This document shows, piece by piece, positions 1-7,854 of a DNA stretch of 64,000 bases. The translations under genes and the position numbers were made by a program. The stretch's first letter is position 1. Each line of letters starts with the position of its first letter. The notes beneath the pieces are model-generated. The model was not told the origin of the DNA, made no database searches, and was given only the letters and a program-made list of their open reading frames with translations. The DNA lies in assembly GCA_001599615.1 (NCBI GenBank), contig BCHJ01000012.1, positions 62,001 through 126,000 of the forward strand, written 5' to 3'. Origin of the DNA: Thielaviopsis euricoi. Lineage: Eukaryota; Ascomycota; Sordariomycetes; Microascales; Ceratocystidaceae.

Positions 1-71
1 TCTTCAACATAGTTACAGTCATTCTTTATATCTATACCTTCATTACTTACACTCTCTACTCACACCCCACC

Positions 72-1418
72 ATGCTTCGTTTCATCATTGCAAACTTCCT
101 CCTCCTTTTCCTCTTCTCCTTCATCCTCTTCGGCGCCGTCGTTCGTCTACAACCCACTTCGCCTTCCTTCCGTCACCAATCGCTCTCGCTTCGCCCTTCC
201 GACCGCTCCTTCAACATCCTCATCTTTTCCGATCTGCACTTTGGCGAGGAGGAACATGGCTGGGGCATCGAACAGGACCGCAAAACTCTGCGCATCATGG
301 ACAATCTGCTGGACATTGAAAAGCCCGATCTCGTCGTGCTCAATGGCGACTTGATTACGGGCGAGAACACCTTCAGCGAGAACTCGTCCGCCTATGTCGA
401 CCAAATTGTCGCCCCCATGGTGGCCCGTGATGTGCCCTGGGCCTCGACCTATGGCAACCATGATTCCAGCTACAATCTGTCGCGGGACGCCCTGATTGAG
501 GCCGAGAGCAAGTACACTCTGTCGCACACGCAAAAGGGCTGGCCGCAGCTGCAGGGCGTGACCAATTATCATGTGGAAGTGCTGGATGAGACGGGACGGG
601 CGGTGCTGATTTTGTGGTTCTTGGATAGCCAGGGCGGGTCTTTGTTCCACACTGATATTGAGAGCGCTATTGTGAACAGCAATGTTACAAACAGTACTAT
701 TATCAACGACGCTACCAACAGCACTCTTACGAACAGCACTCTTACCAACGGCACTCTGACTAACGGCACTGCTACAAACACCACCGCCACAAACACTACA
801 AGCACCATACCCACAACTACGCCAGTAACCACGGAAATCCCAGGCGTCGTCGGAAACCGCACCGTCGCCTGGCTCACTCACACCCACGAGCAGCTCGTCA
901 ACCGCCACGGCCGTGTCCTCCCCAGCATCCTCTTTGTACACATCCCGCCCCACATCTTTTCCGATGCCCAGAACAACGCCACCTTTGGTCCCCGCCGCTT
1001 CCCGGGCCTCAACAAGGATGCGCCGCTGTCAGTCCAGCACGGCCTGGGCCTGACCGATACCAAGCTGGTGGACGCGCTGCTGGGCCTGGAAGGGCTGCAC
1101 AGCATCCACTCAGGCCATGACCACGGAGCGTCGTGGTGTGCAACGGTTGAGGGGAGCGGAAAGGAGGAAGACAAGGACAGTGACAAGGACGCAAAAAATG
1201 ACAAGAAATTCCTCTGCTTCGCCAGACACACCGGCCAGGGCGGCTACGGCTCCTGGACCCGCGGCGCCCGTGCTCTCCATGTGACCCTGCCCGAGACCGA
1301 CGACGGTGAAATCGAGGTCGACAGCTGGGTGCGTCTGGTCAACCAGCGCAAAATCAGCAAAGTGTCGCTGAATGAGACGTACGGGGAGGATGAGTATGCG
1401 TTGGAGGATGTGGAGTGA
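72..1418 (+). CDS. Membrane-anchored calcineurin-like metallophosphatase (Dcr2-type)
   Basis: Single-exon protein of 448 residues. Residues 1-24 are a hydrophobic signal peptide or signal anchor, so the enzyme probably sits in the secretory pathway with its catalytic domain in the lumen. The metallophosphoesterase motifs appear in order: SDLHFGE (about 53-59), GDLITGE (92-98), GNHDS (128-132), VHIPPH (289-294) and SGHDHG (347-352). These supply the Asp, Asn and His ligands of the two-metal site. A GYGSWTRGAR block near residue 395 is typical of the fungal Dcr2-like family. A threonine/asparagine-rich insert at about 202-252 is packed with N-glycosylation sequons. The ATG lies in a good context (ccaccATG), 71 nt from the window edge. 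The substrate cannot be read from the sequence. Family assignment is firm; orthology to yeast DCR2 is only likely. Confidence 0.88.
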   Translation: MLRFIIANFLLLFLFSFILFGAVVRLQPTSPSFRHQSLSLRPSDRSFNILIFSDLHFGEEEHGWGIEQDRKTLRIMDNLLDIEKPDLVVLNGDLITGENTFSENSSAYVDQIVAPMVARDVPWASTYGNHDSSYNLSRDALIEAESKYTLSHTQKGWPQLQGVTNYHVEVLDETGRAVLILWFLDSQGGSLFHTDIESAIVNSNVTNSTIINDATNSTLTNSTLTNGTLTNGTATNTTATNTTSTIPTTTPVTTEIPGVVGNRTVAWLTHTHEQLVNRHGRVLPSILFVHIPPHIFSDAQNNATFGPRRFPGLNKDAPLSVQHGLGLTDTKLVDALLGLEGLHSIHSGHDHGASWCATVEGSGKEEDKDSDKDAKNDKKFLCFARHTGQGGYGSWTRGARALHVTLPETDDGEIEVDSWVRLVNQRKISKVSLNETYGEDEYALEDVE

Positions 1419-2220
1419 TTATTATTTCCTTCTTTTATGTGCCTATTTTGTTATATTTTCCCTCTTTTTTTGTACCTTTTTTTTGTTTTTTTTTTTTTCC
1501 TCTTTTTTTCCTCTTTTTCTTCTCCATTTTCCCTCTGTACCTCCCCCCCTGCTTACCACTACCTCTTAGGGCTTTAGCCTCTGTCTTTACTGCCCAATAA
1601 CCTGCCCAACCCGCTACAATTCAAGCCTAAACCTAAACCCAAACCCAACTGCACTGCACTGCAACTCCACTGCACTGGCCATCTGCTACCGCTACCGCTA
1701 CCGCTGCTGCTAACCGCTCAGACTTCGCTTTGCCTCCTCCCTCTTCCCCTTCTGTCGCTTTGACTTTGTTTTAGTCTTCATTTCCTTTCCTTTGTTCGCC
1801 TGCCTTAATTTTCTCTCCATTGTCTTCATTTTCTTCTTTTATTCATTTTTTTTATTATTTTCATTTTCATTCTCATCTTTGTTCTTGTTTTATTTTTATA
1901 TATATTTTTACCTGTTTATCTCTCATTTTTCACCCTTCGCCCTCAACGTCTATTTTATTCTCCGTTTCTTCCATTAACTTCGCCTTTATTCAGCAATTAT
2001 TCCCTTTATTATTACTCAACTCTCATCATCTGCCGTCGCCAGATCTCCCGTCAACTCAATCTTCGGTTCGAAACGAACGCAAAACATTCGCTGATCTCTC
2101 TGATCTCTCTGATCTCTCTGATCTCGCCCGTTCCAAACTCCCCCGTTTCTGATCACCACTACTACTGCTAGTCACTACCACGTTAGTATCACCGTCAATT
2201 CCGCCGTTTTTCCGGCCGGA
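1419..2220. other. Intergenic, pyrimidine-rich
   Basis: No gene seen. Long T- and CT-rich runs (about 1435-1545 and 1735-1980) fit the 3' region of the phosphatase and the leader of the next + strand gene. It contains a CCTAAA-like run near 1626-1648 and a short 9-bp tandem repeat at 2091-2125. Confidence 0.6.
2091..2125 (+). repeat. 9-bp tandem repeat, about four copies
   Basis: The unit CTGATCTCT is repeated almost perfectly about four times. It lies 96-130 bp before the start codon of the following gene, so it is probably in its 5' leader or core promoter. Confidence 0.8.
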
Positions 2221-5200
2221 ATGGACCCGCCGCCGCGATACTCGGCCGCCGTGGCTCCCAATGCCGCCCCGGTCGTCCCCCCTGGCGGAAGCGGCCGGTC
2301 GTCGCCGTCGGCCAATTCCGCCTCCTCTCCGGCCTCAGCCACTTCGGCCTCCGCTACCGCCTCTGCTCCCCACCCGGCCCCGACTCCTGCACCGGTCTCT
2401 CGCGCCCCAACCATGTCAACAGTTTCGCAAATGTCGCCGGTGTTGACGACCGTGTCGCTTCCACATTCGCCGACACATACACTTCAATCTCAAATACCGC
2501 CACAACCACAACCCCAACCACAGCCACAATCACCATCACAATCACCATCACAATCACCATCACAATCACCATCACGACCACAACCGCAGTCACAACCACA
2601 ATCCCCGTCGTCTATACCCTCTCGACAACCGACGCAACCTCTGTCCCCCACCGCCAATACCAATCGTTCAGCTCCGGCTTCGGTCCCCGATCCCTCGCCG
2701 TCCAAAGGGCTCACTTATCGTCGCGCCAAGCCTCTCTTCCTAACGACATCTATGATTGCCACCACATCGCTGTCGTGGATCCTTCTGTACATTGCCGACT
2801 CCAAAACCACCAGCTCCATGCAGTCTTCAATGTCTGCAGCCACTCAGAGCTCCATCACCAAGCTGTTACGCGCAGCATGGATCCTGCACACAGTCGGGGC
2901 TCTGATTGCCCTCTCAGCCGTAACGACGCTGCTCAGCATCGCCGCCGTGTCGCTGACCACGCGGCGACGTGTCAACCAGTTTCTCAACGTGCGCCAAGTA
3001 TTTGCGCTGGCCGACGCGCGCTGGCTCTCGGCCAAACTGCGAACCAGCCGCGAGACAGGGTTGTTCTCGGCGCTGGCGTGCGTGATCACGCTGATTGCCG
3101 TCGTCACGCCCTTCCTGCAGGCCATTCTCGTGCAAGACGAAATGCGGCAAGTGCTGTACTGCGAAGACGGCGGCGCGTGGACGCCCTTTTGCGCCCCTAC
3201 GCTAGGCTATCTGCGTATCCCGTCAATGGTGGTGCGCACCACGTCAACCGCATACATGTCAGGGTGGTCAGAGACAATTAGCGGTGCAGTGGAAAATCTA
3301 CAGGAGCCATGGAACAATGCGCTCGTGCATGGCAGTAACACAGACCCGCTTGTGTTCAACGCGTCAGATCTGGGCTTGTGGGTGTCGGCCGTGTCCAAGT
3401 CGCTGGTCACAGGGCCTATCCGGCAGGCAACGATTCGCACGGCGACCAGCGCGTCATGCCGAGAAGTGGCACAGTCGGCGTGGCCGGCGGCGTGCTCAGG
3501 ATACAACTCGAGCGACGTCAGCTCGAGCCATGGCTACTACAACGAGTTTAGCGTGGGCGGGGCTACTGGGCGCGTTTGTGCGCCGCCTGATGTCAGCAAG
3601 AGCTGGAAGAATGTCGGCACGCTGCAGTACACGGCTACGGAGACGGTGTACATTGGCTTTACGCTGGACGACGACATTAGCGTGCCGGACTCGCTCACGA
3701 TTTCTGGGTTCACGTCGTCCAACTACAGTTTGCAGTGCACGGGCATAGCGCAGTCGGGCTTCTACGAGATTCCCAATGCAGCGACAGACTTTGCCGATGG
3801 AGCCGAGCTCAAGTCGTCGGCGCAGATTGGGCCGCAGCTGTTTGTGCCGCTGATTGCGACGTGGTCGACGTTCAACGACATTGGGCCATACTCGCCGTTC
3901 CGTCTGGCCGTACTGGCGCTTTTTGGCGCGCAGTCGTACCTGCAGGGCGTACTTACCACCACCTTTAACAGCGGGCTGACGGGCGTCGTGCCGGAGATCA
4001 AGTGCGACACGTCGCCGCTCAACTCAGCCATTAGCGGGGTGACTCTGATTCAGCCGACAGACATTGGCCAGACGGCGTTTCTGCTGCAACAGGCGTGTTT
4101 GCAAAACGTCAACTTTCTCACCGAACAAGTCTCGCACTGGAACACGATTCGTCTGTTTTTCGGGGCGCTGGCTGACGCTGACCGTGCGCAGGCCGCCGTC
4201 AAGCTGGCCATGGACGCCGCCTATCTCGCCATCCACAGTTCGCCCAAGCACAGCGATGTGGTGGCCAACCAGGTGCCCGTGATTGGCGGCGAGGGTCACA
4301 TGGTGCTGGCGCCGTCGTTTGGCCGTGCCAGCATGGTGATTATGTGGCTGCTGACGGGACTGGAGATTATGCTGCTGCTGGTGACGTTGTGCTGGGCGAC
4401 GTACCGGCGCACGTGGACGGCCACGCTGGACGCGTTTGCCGTGGCGCGGCTGGCGTCTGACTTGGCCAAGCAGGGCGATTACATGCCGCCGCTGGGCTTT
4501 GTCAGCGCCGATGATGTGATGCGGCTGGAGGGCGTGCCGGGGCTGGTGGGTGTGGTTTTAGAGGACGATGATGATGATGCCGGTGGTGATGACGATGCCA
4601 ACGACAATCACCACGCTAGCGGCGCTATTGACGATGGCGAGGAGGGCATGGAGATGGAGTCTCTACAATCGAGAAGTCCGCCTCCCCTACCCTCTCCCAC
4701 CGCTGTTTCTCCGCTATCGTCTCCTCTAACTCCCCCTTCTGCCCCAGCCCTAGCTGCACCCCCAGCACCGGCCCCTGTCCCGGCCCCTGCCCCAGTACAA
4801 GCCCCTCCACTCCCACGTCTACACATAGCCCCGCTGCCTATCCCCTGGACACCAGAATCCGCAGCAGAAGCCGCACTGGTAGTCGACGGCCCCGCCAACG
4901 GACCCAACAACCGTGAAATCCCACAAGAACTCACGATGCCGCACGCCCCCGGCGTCGGCGTCGGCGGCAATGCAGGACCGCCTCATGGCTTTGTCGACGC
5001 GCTGCCGCCGTCGTATGCATCCATCTCAGGACCGCAGCCACCGATGCGCTCGTCATCGGTGCCGCAGGCTGTTGCCGTGCCGCCGCCTGTGCCCGTCGCC
5101 GTGTCGGTGCCCCAGCAGCAGCAACAACAACAACAGCAGCAGCATTTGGCGCCGCCGCTGCCAAGTCCCACGAGCAATGCGAGCAATGCAAGCACGGCTA

Positions 5201-5361
5201 CGACTATATCGCCGAGTCAGCGCCATGCGCCGTACCGATTAAGCGTGGGAGCATCGGGTGTTGTTGGGCCGAGCGGGCCGAGTGTTGCTGCCGCTCCGAC
5301 AACAACTACAACTACAACTACGCCATCTTCTACGTCGGTGCCGGTGACGGAGTCAACTTGA
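2221..5361 (+). CDS. Four-helix membrane protein with disordered tails and PPxY motifs
   Basis: Single-exon protein of 1046 residues; no named family recognised. Residues 1-165 are low complexity (Ser/Pro/Ala, then a P-Q and S-P-S-Q repeat). Hydrophobic segments lie at about 172-192, 217-245, 281-305 and 705-727. The region 306-704 between helices three and four holds eight cysteines (about 314, 324, 413, 425, 453, 506, 595, 626) and several N-x-S/T sites, which suggests an exposed, disulfide-bonded ectodomain. The C-terminal 320 residues are acidic (about 781-812), then proline-rich, with a polyglutamine run at about 965-974. A PPRY motif at 4-7 and a PPSY motif at 929-932 match the PPxY consensus bound by Rsp5/NEDD4 WW domains; both tails would be cytosolic with four helices. 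A cell-surface or vacuolar membrane protein is an inference. Confidence 0.85.
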   Translation: MDPPPRYSAAVAPNAAPVVPPGGSGRSSPSANSASSPASATSASATASAPHPAPTPAPVSRAPTMSTVSQMSPVLTTVSLPHSPTHTLQSQIPPQPQPQPQPQSPSQSPSQSPSQSPSRPQPQSQPQSPSSIPSRQPTQPLSPTANTNRSAPASVPDPSPSKGLTYRRAKPLFLTTSMIATTSLSWILLYIADSKTTSSMQSSMSAATQSSITKLLRAAWILHTVGALIALSAVTTLLSIAAVSLTTRRRVNQFLNVRQVFALADARWLSAKLRTSRETGLFSALACVITLIAVVTPFLQAILVQDEMRQVLYCEDGGAWTPFCAPTLGYLRIPSMVVRTTSTAYMSGWSETISGAVENLQEPWNNALVHGSNTDPLVFNASDLGLWVSAVSKSLVTGPIRQATIRTATSASCREVAQSAWPAACSGYNSSDVSSSHGYYNEFSVGGATGRVCAPPDVSKSWKNVGTLQYTATETVYIGFTLDDDISVPDSLTISGFTSSNYSLQCTGIAQSGFYEIPNAATDFADGAELKSSAQIGPQLFVPLIATWSTFNDIGPYSPFRLAVLALFGAQSYLQGVLTTTFNSGLTGVVPEIKCDTSPLNSAISGVTLIQPTDIGQTAFLLQQACLQNVNFLTEQVSHWNTIRLFFGALADADRAQAAVKLAMDAAYLAIHSSPKHSDVVANQVPVIGGEGHMVLAPSFGRASMVIMWLLTGLEIMLLLVTLCWATYRRTWTATLDAFAVARLASDLAKQGDYMPPLGFVSADDVMRLEGVPGLVGVVLEDDDDDAGGDDDANDNHHASGAIDDGEEGMEMESLQSRSPPPLPSPTAVSPLSSPLTPPSAPALAAPPAPAPVPAPAPVQAPPLPRLHIAPLPIPWTPESAAEAALVVDGPANGPNNREIPQELTMPHAPGVGVGGNAGPPHGFVDALPPSYASISGPQPPMRSSSVPQAVAVPPPVPVAVSVPQQQQQQQQQQHLAPPLPSPTSNASNASTATTISPSQRHAPYRLSVGASGVVGPSGPSVAAAPTTTTTTTTPSSTSVPVTEST

Positions 5362-5646
5362 TTTTTTTTTTCCTTTCTCTTCTTTGTTTAATGAGTCTCA
5401 GCGTTTTGTACATAATGTCTCTTTTTATCTTCTTTTTTTATCTGCCTTCATCTGGATACCCACGTCCCTCGTATAGATTTATAGTCAATCTCTTTTTGTT
5501 CTACATATTCTTATTTCCTGGTTTCTTGTCAAGTATTTATATATCTACTACTGCTACTGCTACTAGTACTACTACTACCACATCTGTTTTGTTTTATATA
5601 ATATAGACTGTTACTCATTTCTCTACTAATCTTGTTGCAGTGTTGT
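5362..5646. other. Convergent 3' spacer
   Basis: A 285-bp T-rich spacer between two genes facing each other. A short CTA/CTG triplet-like run lies at about 5547-5580. No gene seen. Confidence 0.6.
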
Positions 5647-7653
5647 TCATGCTGTGCGCACCTTCTTACTCGGGCCTTCATCTCCCCCCTCACCGTCTTG
5701 GTCAACTTCTAGCTCGGCCGAAGACTGGCCGATTCTGACACCGGCCCTGGCCCCGCCTCCGCCTCCGCCTCCGGCAGCGCCGCGTTCGTTGCCCTTTTTG
5801 ATGGAAATCAAACAGCCCTGGTCCTTGAGCCTCCTCGTCAGCGGGGTACTCGCGCGCATGCCGGGAAAGTCCTTTGCGTTGTAGACAGTAAACACGTCAC
5901 TCATGACCTGGGCACAAATGGGAAACGACTTCTTCTTGGAATTGGCCTTGGGATCGATAACCACCATGACAAAGCGCAGGCGGAACGAGCCGGGTGTGCG
6001 GCACGACAGATCGGGGAAGCAAAAGAAGCATCCCTCGACGCCGTGCTCGTCTTCGCCGACAAAGGGCGAGGCCACCAGGGTGCCCATGAGCCGGCGCTGC
6101 TGGCGGTAGTCGTCGGGCATGCCGGAAAAGTCCTCGTCGCCGGCCTCGTTCCAGATGGAGCAGTGAACGACGGCGGTCTGCGGGTGCATACGGGCACTGA
6201 GCTCGCCGGGCTTGAGCGGGGTGGGCGAGTTGATGGTCATTTGGATGATGGGGGGCGGGTCGATGACGCGGCGGTCGCGCTCGCCAAAGCCGCAGGAGCG
6301 CGCAGCGACGGGCTGCTGGCGCATGGTGATGGTGTATTCACTCGGCGGGATATATGGCATGCCCATTCTGTGTTTCTGGGTGGCGGGTGATGACGGGCCG
6401 CTGCCGTTGATGCCGTGGGTGATGCTGTTGCTGTGGCTGTGGCTGTGGCTGTGGCTCCTGTGGTTATCCGTAGTAGGGACTACGGTAGCGATTTGCTCAA
6501 TGTGGGTGGCGAGATGATCGGGGTTTCCGAGAATGTCGTTGATCTTCATGCGCTCGGATTTGGCGACGGCTGCCGTTGAAGGCCCGGGTGGTGGAGACTG
6601 AGCCGATTGTGGAAGCGGGTTGAAGGACTGGGCCGGCGTGTATGGGGCCGGACTGCGTTTCTTGGAGGAAAGTGGGGGCGAGCGGATGGGCGACTGGGCC
6701 AGTGGGCGGGGATGCTGCTGCGCAGGGGCGAAGCGGGCTGAGGTTGGCGAGTGGGCGAGGTTGTTGTTGTTGTTGTTGTGGTTGTGGTTATGGTGGTAGT
6801 GAGAGTGGGAGTGTGAGTGAGAGTTGGAGTGCGATGATGAGACTCGGTCAAAGGTCGACGGGGCTTGGTCAAAGGTTAATCTCGAGGGCGAGGGCGTGTA
6901 TATGGGTGGGGCCGCAGTAGAGTCAGAGCCCGGGATGGGACCGGGGCCGGAAAAAGAAGCGGCAACGGACGCAGAGTCTGATATAGGACGCGACAAGCTC
7001 GAGTGGGAAGGGTAGGGCGGATAGGCGGGATGGGCATGTGTGGGGGGCGGGTGGGCGCGGGGATGTGGTGATTGAGTATGCGAATAAGAATAGTCATAAG
7101 ACGACTGAGGTTGTGGATAAGCGGAAGAAGAAGAAGGCCGGGAGGAGGGATAGGCAGGACTATATGGTTGAGCAACAGGACCAGGACCAGCAGGACCAGT
7201 ACCAGGACCAGGGCTGGGACCAGGGTGGGGGTGCATATGAGAGGGAGAGTGAGGGTGAGGATGAGTATGAGAGTGAGAAAATGAGTAAGAGTGAGAGTGA
7301 GAATAAGATGGGTAGGAGCCGGCCGATGGCGGCACAGCCGACAACGGCGTCTGCGGTTGCGATTGCGACTGCGTCCGCGGTTGCGGTTGCGGTTGCGGTT
7401 GCGGCTGCGGAACCAAAGAAGAGGCAGAAGAAGAAGAAAACGAAGAAAAAGAAGCTGCCGAGTCAGCCGTCATGTGTGCATGCGCTGAAGCTGGAGCTGG
7501 AGCGGGAGCTGAAGCTGAAGCTGGATGTGAGACTAGAGCTGAATGGTGGTCATAGGCCGTATCATAGCTGTGGGTATGGCATGCATAGACTCTCGGGGCA
7601 TCCAAGTCGGCGACGGCGGCGCTGCTGAAGCTATTGCGAGAAGGCAGAACCAT
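5647..7653 (-). CDS. Velvet-domain regulator with very long low-complexity N-terminus
   Basis: Single-exon protein of 668 residues from the chosen ATG. The velvet domain spans about 440-622. It opens with a MRQQP block, then ARSCGFGERDRR and IDPPPI, and later shows FFCFPDLSCRTPGSFRLRF and AKDFPGMRASTPLTRRL, all velvet landmarks. Velvet proteins (VeA, VelB, VosA, VelC) are fungal DNA-binding regulators of development and secondary metabolism. The domain has no large insertion, so it looks closer to VosA/VelC than VelB, but the subtype is unsure. Residues 1-430 are rich in Ser, Pro, His, Tyr and Gln, with long Ser-His runs and an Asn run. A conserved-looking segment, MKINDILG, lies near 370. 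The tail PSKKVRTA looks like a nuclear localisation signal. An in-frame ATG at 7734 would add 27 residues, mostly lysine from a poly-A-rich leader; I judge that untranslated. Confidence 0.88.
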   Translation of the reverse strand: MVLPSRNSFSSAAVADLDAPRVYACHTHSYDTAYDHHSALVSHPASASAPAPAPASAHAHMTADSAASFSSFSSSSASSLVPQPQPQPQPQPRTQSQSQPQTPLSAVPPSAGSYPSYSHSHSYSFSHSHTHPHPHSPSHMHPHPGPSPGPGTGPAGPGPVAQPYSPAYPSSRPSSSSAYPQPQSSYDYSYSHTQSPHPRAHPPPTHAHPAYPPYPSHSSLSRPISDSASVAASFSGPGPIPGSDSTAAPPIYTPSPSRLTFDQAPSTFDRVSSSHSNSHSHSHSHYHHNHNHNNNNNNLAHSPTSARFAPAQQHPRPLAQSPIRSPPLSSKKRSPAPYTPAQSFNPLPQSAQSPPPGPSTAAVAKSERMKINDILGNPDHLATHIEQIATVVPTTDNHRSHSHSHSHSNSITHGINGSGPSSPATQKHRMGMPYIPPSEYTITMRQQPVAARSCGFGERDRRVIDPPPIIQMTINSPTPLKPGELSARMHPQTAVVHCSIWNEAGDEDFSGMPDDYRQQRRLMGTLVASPFVGEDEHGVEGCFFCFPDLSCRTPGSFRLRFVMVVIDPKANSKKKSFPICAQVMSDVFTVYNAKDFPGMRASTPLTRRLKDQGCLISIKKGNERGAAGGGGGGGARAGVRIGQSSAELEVDQDGEGGDEGPSKKVRTA

Positions 7654-7816
7654 GATTTCTTTTTTTTTCTTCTTCTTTTTTTCCTTTTTGTATGAATCAG
7701 TGTATGTTATTTGTGGAATACGCCAACTTGCCAAAGGTCAGATTGTATCTGTCGGTGACTACAGCAACTCTCTCGGCTTGGGCTCGGACTCGGGCTCTGG
7801 CTGCGGTTCAGGCTTG

Positions 7817-7854
7817 GGTTTAGGTTTAGGTTTAGGTTTAGGTTTAGGTTTAGG
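7817..7854 (+). repeat. TTTAGG hexamer array, about six copies
   Basis: About six perfect copies of TTTAGG (GTTTAG), one base different from the fungal telomere repeat TTAGGG. It lies about 165-200 bp upstream of the velvet start codon, reading TTTAGG on the + strand. Confidence 0.9.

Noticed and set aside
147..953. 268-codon minus frame opposite the metallophosphatase
   Set aside because: Overlaps the catalytic motifs of the + strand gene and has no recognisable domain.
2532..2577. Possible CRISPR-like or regulatory direct repeats
   Set aside because: The 10-12 bp CAATCACCAT units are coding and give the Ser-Pro-Ser-Gln repeat of the membrane protein; no spacers.
7654..7734. Upstream ATG for the velvet protein
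   Set aside because: The extra 27 residues are mostly lysine from an A-rich leader, unlike any velvet protein start.
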